NCBI GenBank assembly: GCA_946415365.1
Contig: CAMKSE010000011.1
Span: 62,001 to 126,000 of the forward strand
Direction of reading: 5' to 3'
DNA length: 64,000 bases
DNA from: an uncultured Prevotellaceae bacterium
GTDB taxonomy: Bacteria; Bacteroidota; Bacteroidia; Bacteroidales; Bacteroidaceae
Below, piece by piece: positions 48,840 to 58,134 of the stretch. The translations under genes were made by a program, and so were the position numbers. Within the stretch, counting starts at the first letter, position 1; each line of letters opens with the position of its first letter. The notes below the pieces were generated by a model, which saw only the letters and a program-made list of their open reading frames with translations, had not been told where the DNA came from and did not search any database.

Positions 48840-51125
48840 TTAAAACTCATATCCGAGATTCAGGTAGAAGTATGGTTCCTTCGTGCGGTTGCTATAGCCG
48901 AGGGCGGCACCGACGGGACCGAACATCGTGTTGTAGAAATAGGCGGCCTGCACACCAAACAGGGTGGTCTGGTCAAAGAGGTTCTTCAGCTTGTCAGCCT
49001 GCTGACCGCCGGCCAGGCGGAGCAGCATGTAGCTGTTGCCACCGATATGCTCTTGGGCTTGCAGCTGGACTGCAACGAACTGATGGTCTACGTACTCCAT
49101 GTTGCCGATGCCGGCAAAGGGCATCTGCTGCTCCACGTAGTGACCGAACCAGTCGGTGCCGATGGTGTTGCCGAATACAGGTGGCACGACATCGCCGAAG
49201 AGCAGTCGGCCGTAGAGCATGGGCTGGAGGGTAAAGCGCTCGCCGATGGTGAACGACCAACGCCAGTCACCACTGTATTCCATCATACCAGTCTCGCCGT
49301 CGAGTTTGGCGAAGTTGTCAGTCAGATAGGCAAATTCTGACCTGAAACGGGCACCACGTTTGGGGAAGTTCCAGTTGTCCTCGCTGTTGTAGTTCAGTCG
49401 GGCTCGATAGCTGAAGAAGTGCTCATTCTCGAGCGTCACCTGATTCGACGTCTCTGATCCGAGTTTGCTGCGGTAGTGCATGTAATCCCATCGGACGCCT
49501 AACTGCAGGTTGAAGTGCCGCAGGTCGAAGTTGAAGGGCGTCAGTTCGCCCTGGAACTGGTTATATCGGATGTTATAGTCACGGTCACCGTTGTTATACA
49601 CATCCACGTCATTCCGGTAGAATGTATAGCTGATTTTTGGCCTGGTGAAGAAGCGCGGGTGGACGGTCAACTCGGCACCGACTTTCATCCGCTTGCCTAG
49701 GCGTGCGGTAATCTCTGTACTCACGGGTATGGCGGTCTTCAGCGGGATGTCGAGTCCTAACTGCACGGCAGCATATTCCTCTGTGTCGAAACGGAAGCCA
49801 GCATGGAACTGCACCGACTTGCGGTTGCCTGCCGAGAGGATGACGCGTACGCCGTCGGCATGCGTCCAAAGCGAGTCGACCTCGTCCCGGATGCCGTGAA
49901 CTTTCCGCACGGAGGCTTCCAGTTTCTCAGGTACCAGGCGGCATTCGGCAGTCTGATAGAAGAGATCCACGCGCATCGACGTTGTCAGTTCCTGTTCCAG
50001 GTTGGCATCGATGCTGTCCGTGCGGTCCAGATGGAACTTCTGACGGAGAAAGCGCTCGGCCTGTGGTGTCATGTTCTCAAAGGTAAAGCCAAGGACACGG
50101 TGCTTCTCAGTCATCACCTTCGGGCGTAGCGGATGCAGGATGACGGGACGGAAAGAGTCATCGATGCCGATGAGCTGCTTCAGGGCTGTGATGTCGTCCC
50201 AATGTCGCATGGCCAACTCCTCACCGCGGCGGATGAGCGTGTCGATGGCGGCAGGCGAGAAGCTGGCAGAGCCGTAGCCCTTCGTGTCCACCTGCAGGTG
50301 CAGGTCGGTGATGGCCAGGTTCTCTTCCACCTTGTTCTTACAGTTCACGTCTACAATCTGGCTGATGATGCTCATCGTGCCGCCCATATCCTCTGCCACC
50401 TTCGGAGCGCCCTGCACGGTGACACCGATAATCACGTCGGCTCCCATCTCACGGGCAATGTCTGCTGGATAGTTGTTCTTCAGACCACCGTCCACCAGCA
50501 CCTTGTCGCCGGTCCTGACAGGCGAGAAGGCGGCAGGTATGGCCATCGAGGCACGCATGGCCTGCGGCAGCCGTCCGCTGTGGAAGTCGACCTCGTCATT
50601 GGTGATGATGTCCGTCGCCACGCAGGCAAAGGGGATGGGCAGGTCGCGGGTGAAGTCGAGGGAGTCGGTAAAGCCCACGCATAGCTGGTTGAACAGCTCT
50701 GCCAGGTTCTTGCCCTTGATGATGCCGCCGGCGTTCATGTCGCGCTTGCCGATGGTCATGCCTGTGGTGAAGAAATAGGTATTCTGCTTCTTCCGGTCAC
50801 TGAGGCTCTGGTTGCGAAGATCCTCCTTGTCGGTGATGACGTAGCTCCAGTCCTGGACTCTCACCATCGAGTCGAGGGAGTTGGCATTGTAGCCGATGGC
50901 ATACAGGCCGCCGATGATGCTGCCCATCGACGTGCCGGTGACGATGTCGACGGGGATGCCAGCCTTCTCCAACACCTTGAGCACGCCAATGTGCGCCATA
51001 CCCTTCGCGCCGCCGCCACTGAGTACGACGCCGACTTTTTTCCTTTTTACCGCTGTGCTGTCTGTCTGAGCGTTTGCTGCACCGATCATGAGTACAGCAA
51101 TAGTCATCATTATTATTTTTTTCAT
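48840..51125 (-). CDS. Patatin-like phospholipase with C-terminal outer-membrane barrel (paralogue 1)
   Basis: VGVVLSGGGAKGMAHIGVLKVLEKAGIPVDIVTGTSMGSIIGG; VDGGLKNNYP. Confidence 0.9.
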   Translation of the reverse strand: MKKIIMMTIAVLMIGAANAQTDSTAVKRKKVGVVLSGGGAKGMAHIGVLKVLEKAGIPVDIVTGTSMGSIIGGLYAIGYNANSLDSMVRVQDWSYVITDKEDLRNQSLSDRKKQNTYFFTTGMTIGKRDMNAGGIIKGKNLAELFNQLCVGFTDSLDFTRDLPIPFACVATDIITNDEVDFHSGRLPQAMRASMAIPAAFSPVRTGDKVLVDGGLKNNYPADIAREMGADVIIGVTVQGAPKVAEDMGGTMSIISQIVDVNCKNKVEENLAITDLHLQVDTKGYGSASFSPAAIDTLIRRGEELAMRHWDDITALKQLIGIDDSFRPVILHPLRPKVMTEKHRVLGFTFENMTPQAERFLRQKFHLDRTDSIDANLEQELTTSMRVDLFYQTAECRLVPEKLEASVRKVHGIRDEVDSLWTHADGVRVILSAGNRKSVQFHAGFRFDTEEYAAVQLGLDIPLKTAIPVSTEITARLGKRMKVGAELTVHPRFFTRPKISYTFYRNDVDVYNNGDRDYNIRYNQFQGELTPFNFDLRHFNLQLGVRWDYMHYRSKLGSETSNQVTLENEHFFSYRARLNYNSEDNWNFPKRGARFRSEFAYLTDNFAKLDGETGMMEYSGDWRWSFTIGERFTLQPMLYGRLLFGDVVPPVFGNTIGTDWFGHYVEQQMPFAGIGNMEYVDHQFVAVQLQAQEHIGGNSYMLLRLAGGQQADKLKNLFDQTTLFGVQAAYFYNTMFGPVGAALGYSNRTKEPYFYLNLGYEF

Positions 51126-51453
51126 TTCCCTTTGTGATATTTAATTCGATACTCCAGTGGTCAATGGCTGATGTTCGTTTTTTACATCTTTTGGCTGCAA
51201 AATTAGAAAAAATATTTTATTATTGCAGTTTGATTTGTCATTAAAAATGTCTTGTAGCTTAAGAATGTTTTTCAAGGTACAGAAAATGGCAATAAATTCG
51301 GAAAAATGGAACATGAATCGTTGTTGAGATTTGAGTCCTTAAACACATCGATGTTTAGAACGTGAGCAACACTGATGAAGTCAAAAAATGATAAAACCTT
51401 GTTTGTTTATGTTTTTTTTTGTATCTTTGTGCCATTCTTCAGACTCAACAACT

Positions 51454-53382
51454 ATGCAATCAATGATTATGAAATGTACTATTAGGCAACTCAGGGGTAT
51501 GGTCCTGTTAGCTGCTGTGGTAATGACGGCCTTGCCGGCAGTGGCAGGACAGTATAAAAACTTCAAGGTGTCGACATACATCCGGGCGCAGGACGTGGCG
51601 AGGATGGCCGACGACAAGTTCCTCAACCAGATCTGGGAGACGGTGAGTATGCAGGTAGATCTCGACAAGATCTATTTGGAAACCCACCGCGACGCCTTCA
51701 CCGTGGACGAGAAGACGATGACGAAAGTGAAGAAATTCTTCCTCTCGAAGGGCCTTGAGGTGGGTGGTGGCATAACCTATACCCGTTCGGAACCCACCGA
51801 CTTCGAGACTTACAGTTATGCTCGTCCTGTGGAGCGGCAGCAGGTGAAGGAGGTGGCGGAATATACAGCTAAGCTCTTCGATGACTTTATCCTCGACGAC
51901 TTCTTCTTCATCGATCTGAAGAACGATGAAGAGATAGCCGCCAAGGAGCGGAGTGGGAAAAGTTGGACGGAGTATCGTCTGCGACTGATGGCCGATGCCG
52001 GGCGTGAACTCGTTGTGGATCCCGCGAAGAAGGTGAATCCGAAGGTAAAGGTCATCATCAAGTATCCGAACTGGTACGACCATTTCCATGGCCTCGGCTT
52101 CAACCTCGAGGAGGAACCGCTCTATTTCGATGGCCTCTGGACTGGTACGGAGACGCGCGACCCTGCATCGGCCCAGCATTTGCAGAACTATCTGAGTTAT
52201 AATGTGGTGAGATTTTTCGATAATATCGCCCCTGGAAAGAATGGTGGCGGATGGGTGGATGCCGGTGGCATTAACATGAGCATGGACCGCTACGCCGAGC
52301 AATTGCATTTGACGATGCTGTCGAAGACGCCAGAGATTATCCTCTGGAACTACATGCAACTGAATGACGTGAAGATTGCACCGGAGATGATGCGCAAGTC
52401 GTGGCAGAATCATGGTGGAAACAGCTTCCGCTACGATGAGATGGTAAAGCCGTTTACCAAGGACGGCAAGACTGTCACGCCAACCACGATGGCACGTTTT
52501 GCCAGTGTGACGCTTCGTGAGACTGACCGGCTCATCGGATTGCTTGGCAATCCTGTCGGATTAGTATCGTATAAGCCTTATCACTCTTCGGGTGAGGATT
52601 TCCTACAGAACTATCTCGGCATGATCGGTCTGCCGATGGATATGCACCCGCAGTGGCAGGATGATCGTCGACAGATTCTTCTCACCGAGCAGGCCGCGAA
52701 GGATCCGCAGATTGTTGAAAAGATCAAGGCACAGCTGAAGAAGGGCGGCGATGTAATCATCACCACGGGCCTGCTGAAGGCCATCCGTGAGAAGATGGCC
52801 GATGTCTGTGAACTCTATTGCGGTGACCTGAAAGCTATTGTCAGTGATTTCGGTTGGGCTGGAAAGTCGGAGCGCGAGTTTATCATCCCACAAGTGAAGT
52901 ACTTCACGAACGATGCCTGGGAGGTGGTCAGTGCAGGGCGTCCGCTTACAGGTGGTGTCTCGGGCTATCCCATCCTTCTGCGAGACACCTATTCGAAAGG
53001 TATGCTCTTCGTGCTCACCATTCCTGACGACTACGGTAACTTGTACGACTATCCGGCAGGAGCGCTGAACGTCATTCGCCGTGCCATGAGCAAGGACGTG
53101 GGGGCCTATATCGAAGGACCGTCGAAGGTTGCCCTTTTCCCCTATGACAACCAGACACTGGTGGTGGAGAACTTCAATGACGAGGCCGTGAGCTTGCGCG
53201 TTATTATTAATAATAAGGTAAGTGGGCTGCGCAACCTTCTTACGGGTGACCAGCTGAAACCCGCTAATCTGCCGAAGGCTCCGAGAGGGTGGGGGCGCAA
53301 CCGCTTTATGGGCTATGCTGATGATGCGACGGTGTTCGACCTTCAGCTGCCCGCCCACAGTTATATCGGATTAGGTTATTGA
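51454..53382 (+). CDS. Hypothetical secreted TIM-barrel (glycosidase-like) protein
   Basis: 643 aa, signal peptide, DFILDDFFFIDLKND and VKVIIKYPNWYDHFHGLGFNLEEE; start set downstream of TATCTTTG box. Confidence 0.6.
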   Translation: MQSMIMKCTIRQLRGMVLLAAVVMTALPAVAGQYKNFKVSTYIRAQDVARMADDKFLNQIWETVSMQVDLDKIYLETHRDAFTVDEKTMTKVKKFFLSKGLEVGGGITYTRSEPTDFETYSYARPVERQQVKEVAEYTAKLFDDFILDDFFFIDLKNDEEIAAKERSGKSWTEYRLRLMADAGRELVVDPAKKVNPKVKVIIKYPNWYDHFHGLGFNLEEEPLYFDGLWTGTETRDPASAQHLQNYLSYNVVRFFDNIAPGKNGGGWVDAGGINMSMDRYAEQLHLTMLSKTPEIILWNYMQLNDVKIAPEMMRKSWQNHGGNSFRYDEMVKPFTKDGKTVTPTTMARFASVTLRETDRLIGLLGNPVGLVSYKPYHSSGEDFLQNYLGMIGLPMDMHPQWQDDRRQILLTEQAAKDPQIVEKIKAQLKKGGDVIITTGLLKAIREKMADVCELYCGDLKAIVSDFGWAGKSEREFIIPQVKYFTNDAWEVVSAGRPLTGGVSGYPILLRDTYSKGMLFVLTIPDDYGNLYDYPAGALNVIRRAMSKDVGAYIEGPSKVALFPYDNQTLVVENFNDEAVSLRVIINNKVSGLRNLLTGDQLKPANLPKAPRGWGRNRFMGYADDATVFDLQLPAHSYIGLGY

Positions 53383-53407
53383 TACATGACATAAAGTATA
53401 AAAAAGT

Positions 53408-54592
53408 ATGAAGGACTTTAATTATTATGCACCGACAGAAGTGATGTTCGGTGAACAGAGTGAAGAGCAGGTGGCTGCTCTTGTGAAGAAGTATGGTGGC
53501 ACGAAAGTGCTGGTACATTATGGCGGGCAGAGTGCTGTGCGTTCAGGACTGCTCGACAAAATCTGCAGGTTGCTGAAGGAGAATGGTGTGGAGTACGTCA
53601 CCCTCGGGGGTGTGGTGCCCAATCCTCGTCTGTCGCTGGCACAGCAGGGCATTGAGTTGTGCAGGAAAGAGAGCGTTGACTTCATCCTCGCCGTAGGTGG
53701 AGGCAGTGTCATCGACTCGTCGAAGTGCATTGCCTATGGTGTGTGTTACGATGGTGACGTGTGGGATTTCTACCTCGGTAAAGCCGAGCCTCAGAAGATG
53801 TTACCTGTGGCCTCGGTACTGACCATTCCAGCCGCAGGCAGTGAAATGAGCGAGGCTTCAGTCATCACCAACGAAGACGGTGACGTAAAACTCGGCTATT
53901 CGAACAATATGTCACGTCCGAAGTTCGCTATCATGAACCCGCGTCGTACCATGACGCTACCGCCATATCAGACGGCTGCCGGAGTGACCGACATGATGAT
54001 GCACACCATGGAGCGCTACTTCACTAAGGACGATGATATGGACTTGACCACCGATTTGGCCGAGGCTGTGCTAAGGAGGATGAAGACAGCTGTGTTTGAT
54101 GTGTTGAAGAATCCTGAGGACTATCGCCAACGTGCCCAAATCATGTGGGGTGGCAGTGTGGCCCACTGGGGACTGACGGGTTGTGGCGTGGCCGATGACT
54201 GGGCGACGCATCAGTTGGAGCACGAACTCAGTGGTATGTTTGATGTGACCCATGGTGCTGGCCTTGCAGCTATCTGGCCGAGTTGGGCCCGCTATGTGAT
54301 GCATGAGAACCTGAGTCGATTCGTACGCTTCGCTGTCAATGTGATGGACGTACCCAACGACTTCACTGATCCTGAGGGTACGGCTCTGAAGGGCATCGAG
54401 GCTATGGAGCGTTTCTACCACGCCATCGGCATGCCTGTCAACATCAAGGAACTGATCGGCAAGGATATTACCGATGAGGAGATTAGTGAGATGACCCGTA
54501 AGTGCAGCCGTGACTATACGGCCACCTGTGGTGCCCTGAAGGTGCTGAAGGCTGAGGATATGGAAGCAATCTATAAAATGGCAAGAGGATGA
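53408..54592 (+). CDS. Iron-containing alcohol dehydrogenase
   Basis: KDFNYYAPTEVMFGEQSEEQVAALVKKYGGTKVLVHYGG, GGGSVIDSSKCIA. Confidence 0.92.
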   Translation: MKDFNYYAPTEVMFGEQSEEQVAALVKKYGGTKVLVHYGGQSAVRSGLLDKICRLLKENGVEYVTLGGVVPNPRLSLAQQGIELCRKESVDFILAVGGGSVIDSSKCIAYGVCYDGDVWDFYLGKAEPQKMLPVASVLTIPAAGSEMSEASVITNEDGDVKLGYSNNMSRPKFAIMNPRRTMTLPPYQTAAGVTDMMMHTMERYFTKDDDMDLTTDLAEAVLRRMKTAVFDVLKNPEDYRQRAQIMWGGSVAHWGLTGCGVADDWATHQLEHELSGMFDVTHGAGLAAIWPSWARYVMHENLSRFVRFAVNVMDVPNDFTDPEGTALKGIEAMERFYHAIGMPVNIKELIGKDITDEEISEMTRKCSRDYTATCGALKVLKAEDMEAIYKMARG

Positions 54593-55605
54593 AGATATTA
54601 ATGATAGGTGGTACAGGCACGATAAGCAGTGCCATCACAAGACAATTGGCAGAGAATGGTCATGAGTTGTGGCTACTGAACCGCGGCACAAGGAAGAATG
54701 AAGTACCGGCAAGTGTAAAGCAGTTGATAGTGGATATCGACGACACTGACAAGGTGCTTCAGTTGCTCGGTGACGAACAGTTTGACTCGGTGTGTGAGTT
54801 CATCGGTTTTCTGCCGTCGCAGGTGGAGCGTGACATCCGACTCTTTAGTAAGCGTACGAGACAGTATGTGTATATCTCTTCGGCATCGGCTTACAACAAG
54901 CCTGCCGCGAGCCATATGATCACTGAGGGAACCTCGTTGGCTAATCCCCATTGGGAGTACTCGAGGAATAAGATCGCCTGTGAGGAACTGCTGATGAAGG
55001 AATATCGCGAGTACGGTTTTCCTGTGACGATTGTCAGGCCCAGTCACACGTATTGTGAACGGGGCGTGCCTGTCAGCGTGCATGGTCTGAAAGGCAGCTG
55101 GCAGGTACTGAAGCGCATGATGGAGGATAAACCGGTGATTGTGCATGGCGACGGGAGTTCTCTGTGGACGCTGACGTGGAATGAGGATTTTGCTCGTGGA
55201 TTTATAGGTCTGTTGGGTAATCCCAAAGCGATCGGTGAAGCATTCCAGATTATGAGTGACGAGCAGTTGACCTGGAACCAGATTTATGAATGTGTGGCAA
55301 ATGCTCTCCACGTAACTCCTCACCTTTATCATGTTTCATCCGATTTTCTGGCTGCTGTGGCTCCTAAGGAGTGGGATTTTGAGGGTAATCTGCTTGGTGA
55401 TAAGGCCGTCACGGTCTGCTTCGACTGTACTAAGTTGAAGCGTGCAGTACCGGGATATCAGGCCACGACAAGATTTGACGAGGGTGTGCGCCGTTGTGTA
55501 GCATATCTGCTCGCCCATCCTGAATTGCAGACTGAAGACTCCGAGTTCGATACATGGTGTGACCGTGTCATCGAAGCACAAGAAGTCGCGAAGGGTCAGT
55601 TATAG
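54589..55605 (+). CDS. NAD-dependent epimerase/dehydratase
   Basis: MKILMIGGTGTISSAITRQLAENGHELWLLNRG; 4-nt overlap with upstream gene. Confidence 0.9.
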   Translation: MKILMIGGTGTISSAITRQLAENGHELWLLNRGTRKNEVPASVKQLIVDIDDTDKVLQLLGDEQFDSVCEFIGFLPSQVERDIRLFSKRTRQYVYISSASAYNKPAASHMITEGTSLANPHWEYSRNKIACEELLMKEYREYGFPVTIVRPSHTYCERGVPVSVHGLKGSWQVLKRMMEDKPVIVHGDGSSLWTLTWNEDFARGFIGLLGNPKAIGEAFQIMSDEQLTWNQIYECVANALHVTPHLYHVSSDFLAAVAPKEWDFEGNLLGDKAVTVCFDCTKLKRAVPGYQATTRFDEGVRRCVAYLLAHPELQTEDSEFDTWCDRVIEAQEVAKGQL

Positions 55606-55732
55606 TTGACGCTTTAGGGTTTACAGTTTACAGAGCTGAACGTATAGTATATAGATTTTCCGCGAGATTCTTGCGAGTCTCGCGGATTCTTTGTAACTTT
55701 GCAGCCGATTTTCTAAGTTTATAGTTTATAGA

Positions 55733-57235
55733 ATGAGTGCTTTGGTTATTTATAATACGCTGACACGGCAGAAGGAACGCTTCGAGCCGCTTCACGCTCC
55801 TAATGTGGGCATGTATGTGTGTGGTCCTACGGTCTATGGTGATCCCCATCTGGGTCATGCCCGTCCTGCCATCACCTTCGATCTGGTGTTCCGCTATTTG
55901 AAGCATCTTGGCTATAAGGTGAGGTACGTGAGGAATATCACCGATGTGGGCCATCTGGAGCATGATGCCGATGAGGGCGAAGACAAGATTGCAAAGAAGG
56001 CAAGGTTGGAACAGTTGGAGCCGATGGAGATAGCGCAGTACTATACCAACCGTTATCATCAGGCGATGGATGCACTGAATGTGTTGCGTCCTTCCATAGA
56101 GCCGCATGCCTCAGGACATATTATTGAACAGCAGCAGTTGGTGCAGCAGATCATCGATAATGGTTTTGCCTACGAGTCGAATGGTTCGATATACTTCGAC
56201 ATCGAGGCATATAACAAGCAATATAAGTATGGTATTCTTTCTGGTCGTTCACTGGAGAATATCAAGGACGCCAGTCGTGAACTTGATGGGGTCGGTGAGA
56301 AGAAGAATCAGGCCGATTTCGCACTATGGAAGAAGGCCCAGCCCGAGCACATCATGCGCTGGCCGAGTCCTTGGAGTGACGGCTTCCCTGGTTGGCACTG
56401 TGAGTGTACGGCTATGGGACGAAAGTACCTCGGTGAGGAGTTTGATATCCACGGTGGTGGCATGGATCTCGTATTCCCCCACCATGAGTGTGAGATTGCG
56501 CAAGCGGTAGCTTCAATGGGTCATCAGGCGGTGAAGTTCTGGATGCACAACAACATGTTGACCATCAACGGTCAGAAGATGGGTAAGTCGTATAATAACT
56601 TCATCACTTTGGAACAGTTCTTCATGGGTAATCATCCGTTGTTGGAGAAAGCCTACTCACCAATGACTATCCGCTTCTTTGTTTTGAGTGCCCACTATCG
56701 TGGCACCGTTGACTTCTCGAATGATGCCCTCATGGCAGCTGAGAAAGGACTGGATAAACTGCAGAATGCCATCAGTGATCTGGAGCGTGTTCAGGTATCT
56801 GACAAATGCGATACCGAGACGGAGAAGGTTGTGAAGAGCCTGCGCGAGAAGTGCTATGATGCCATGAACGATGACTTTGCCACACCACAGGTGATCAGTT
56901 ACCTTTTTGAGGCCTGCACCACCATCAATAAACTCATCGACCATAAGGCCACTATATGTGCAGATTGTCTGAATGAGCTGAAGGATACAATGCATCTTTT
57001 CACCTTCGATATCCTGGGACTCTCAACGCTTGGTTCTCAACGCTCAAATGGTGGCGGCTCTGAGGCCCGTGAAGAGGCCTTTGGCAAGGTCGTGGATATG
57101 GTGCTGGAACTTCGTGCTAAGGCCAAGGCTGAAAAAGACTGGGCCACGAGTGACAAAATCCGTGATGAACTTGCCGCTGCTGGCTTTGAGGTAAAGGATA
57201 CCAAGGATGGTGTCACCTGGAAGCTGAACAAGTGA
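55733..57235 (+). CDS. cysS: Cysteinyl-tRNA synthetase
   Basis: [45 protein letters not shown]. Confidence 0.95.
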   Translation: MSALVIYNTLTRQKERFEPLHAPNVGMYVCGPTVYGDPHLGHARPAITFDLVFRYLKHLGYKVRYVRNITDVGHLEHDADEGEDKIAKKARLEQLEPMEIAQYYTNRYHQAMDALNVLRPSIEPHASGHIIEQQQLVQQIIDNGFAYESNGSIYFDIEAYNKQYKYGILSGRSLENIKDASRELDGVGEKKNQADFALWKKAQPEHIMRWPSPWSDGFPGWHCECTAMGRKYLGEEFDIHGGGMDLVFPHHECEIAQAVASMGHQAVKFWMHNNMLTINGQKMGKSYNNFITLEQFFMGNHPLLEKAYSPMTIRFFVLSAHYRGTVDFSNDALMAAEKGLDKLQNAISDLERVQVSDKCDTETEKVVKSLREKCYDAMNDDFATPQVISYLFEACTTINKLIDHKATICADCLNELKDTMHLFTFDILGLSTLGSQRSNGGGSEAREEAFGKVVDMVLELRAKAKAEKDWATSDKIRDELAAAGFEVKDTKDGVTWKLNK

Positions 57236-57257
57236 ACAAAGTAAACAGTTAATATTG

Positions 57258-57279
57258 AGCCTACGGGAGACCGTAGGCT
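57258..57279. terminator. Bidirectional hairpin overlapping C1 peptidase stop
   Basis: AGCCTACGG-GAGA-CCGTAGGCT, followed by TTCTTTTG. Confidence 0.8.
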
Positions 57280-58028
57280 TCTTTTGTCATCTCAACGGCG
57301 ACGGTATGCTTCCGGAAATGCTTATATGAAATATATTCAAGTCCGCCATAGGGACCGCTGGTGCCCCAGGAGTTTTTCATGATGAAGTATTTGTCGCCCT
57401 TGTCATCGTGGGCGATGCCAACGATGGCCATTGCGTGACCCTTATCCTCCCAGCAGACACCGTGGTGAGCTCTCACGGCATGTTCTGTTTTCACAATCAT
57501 TGAGTCCATGGGAATGTTCAGATAACGGTCGTGGAGCCAGTTGTCGGGCACTTCCAGCTCCGACTTCTCATAGTAGGGCTTGTCATCGTCGCACATCAGT
57601 TGCAGATATTCTCCAGGCTTACAAACGCTTCGGGCAAACTCTTGTGGAGTGTAAGTGACGCCAAGCATGAACACCCACTTGGGGGCAGGTGTCTTGACGG
57701 AGCGCATGGCATCATAGCCTACGATACCGTATTTCTCCAACAGTCTGAGCAGTGTGGTAGGTTCTCCTCGTTTGCTCTTCGGACACTTTGGCTCCTTCTC
57801 CAGCATCTTCTCAATATAATAAGGTGAGAGGTTCACGGAATCGCCCCATGCGAGGTGTTCAGTTTCGATGGTAGCCAGCATCGCATAGATCCAACAAGTC
57901 TCATTGTCCCCCTGATCCTTGATGGGTGTCATGCGGTTGAGCACTTCATGAGTGAAGTGCTTTGGCTCTTGCTGCATACAGCCGCTCAGCAGCATCAGGA
58001 TGGTTGTCAGATAGAACAAACGTTTCAT
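57261..58028 (-). CDS. C1-family (papain-like) cysteine peptidase, lipoprotein
   Basis: LLSGCMQQ lipobox; PIKDQGDNETCWIYAMLATIE, KGHAMAIVGIAHDD, KNSWGTSGPYGG. Confidence 0.85.
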   Translation of the reverse strand: MKRLFYLTTILMLLSGCMQQEPKHFTHEVLNRMTPIKDQGDNETCWIYAMLATIETEHLAWGDSVNLSPYYIEKMLEKEPKCPKSKRGEPTTLLRLLEKYGIVGYDAMRSVKTPAPKWVFMLGVTYTPQEFARSVCKPGEYLQLMCDDDKPYYEKSELEVPDNWLHDRYLNIPMDSMIVKTEHAVRAHHGVCWEDKGHAMAIVGIAHDDKGDKYFIMKNSWGTSGPYGGLEYISYKHFRKHTVAVEMTKEAYGLP

Positions 58029-58134
58029 ATTCAGCTGCAAAGGTAGTAAAATAACTACAGATTATTCCGATTCTACAGATTTTTTCTGTGTAATCAGTGC
58101 AATCTGCGGTTTATTTCGTAATTTTGCAGCCGAA

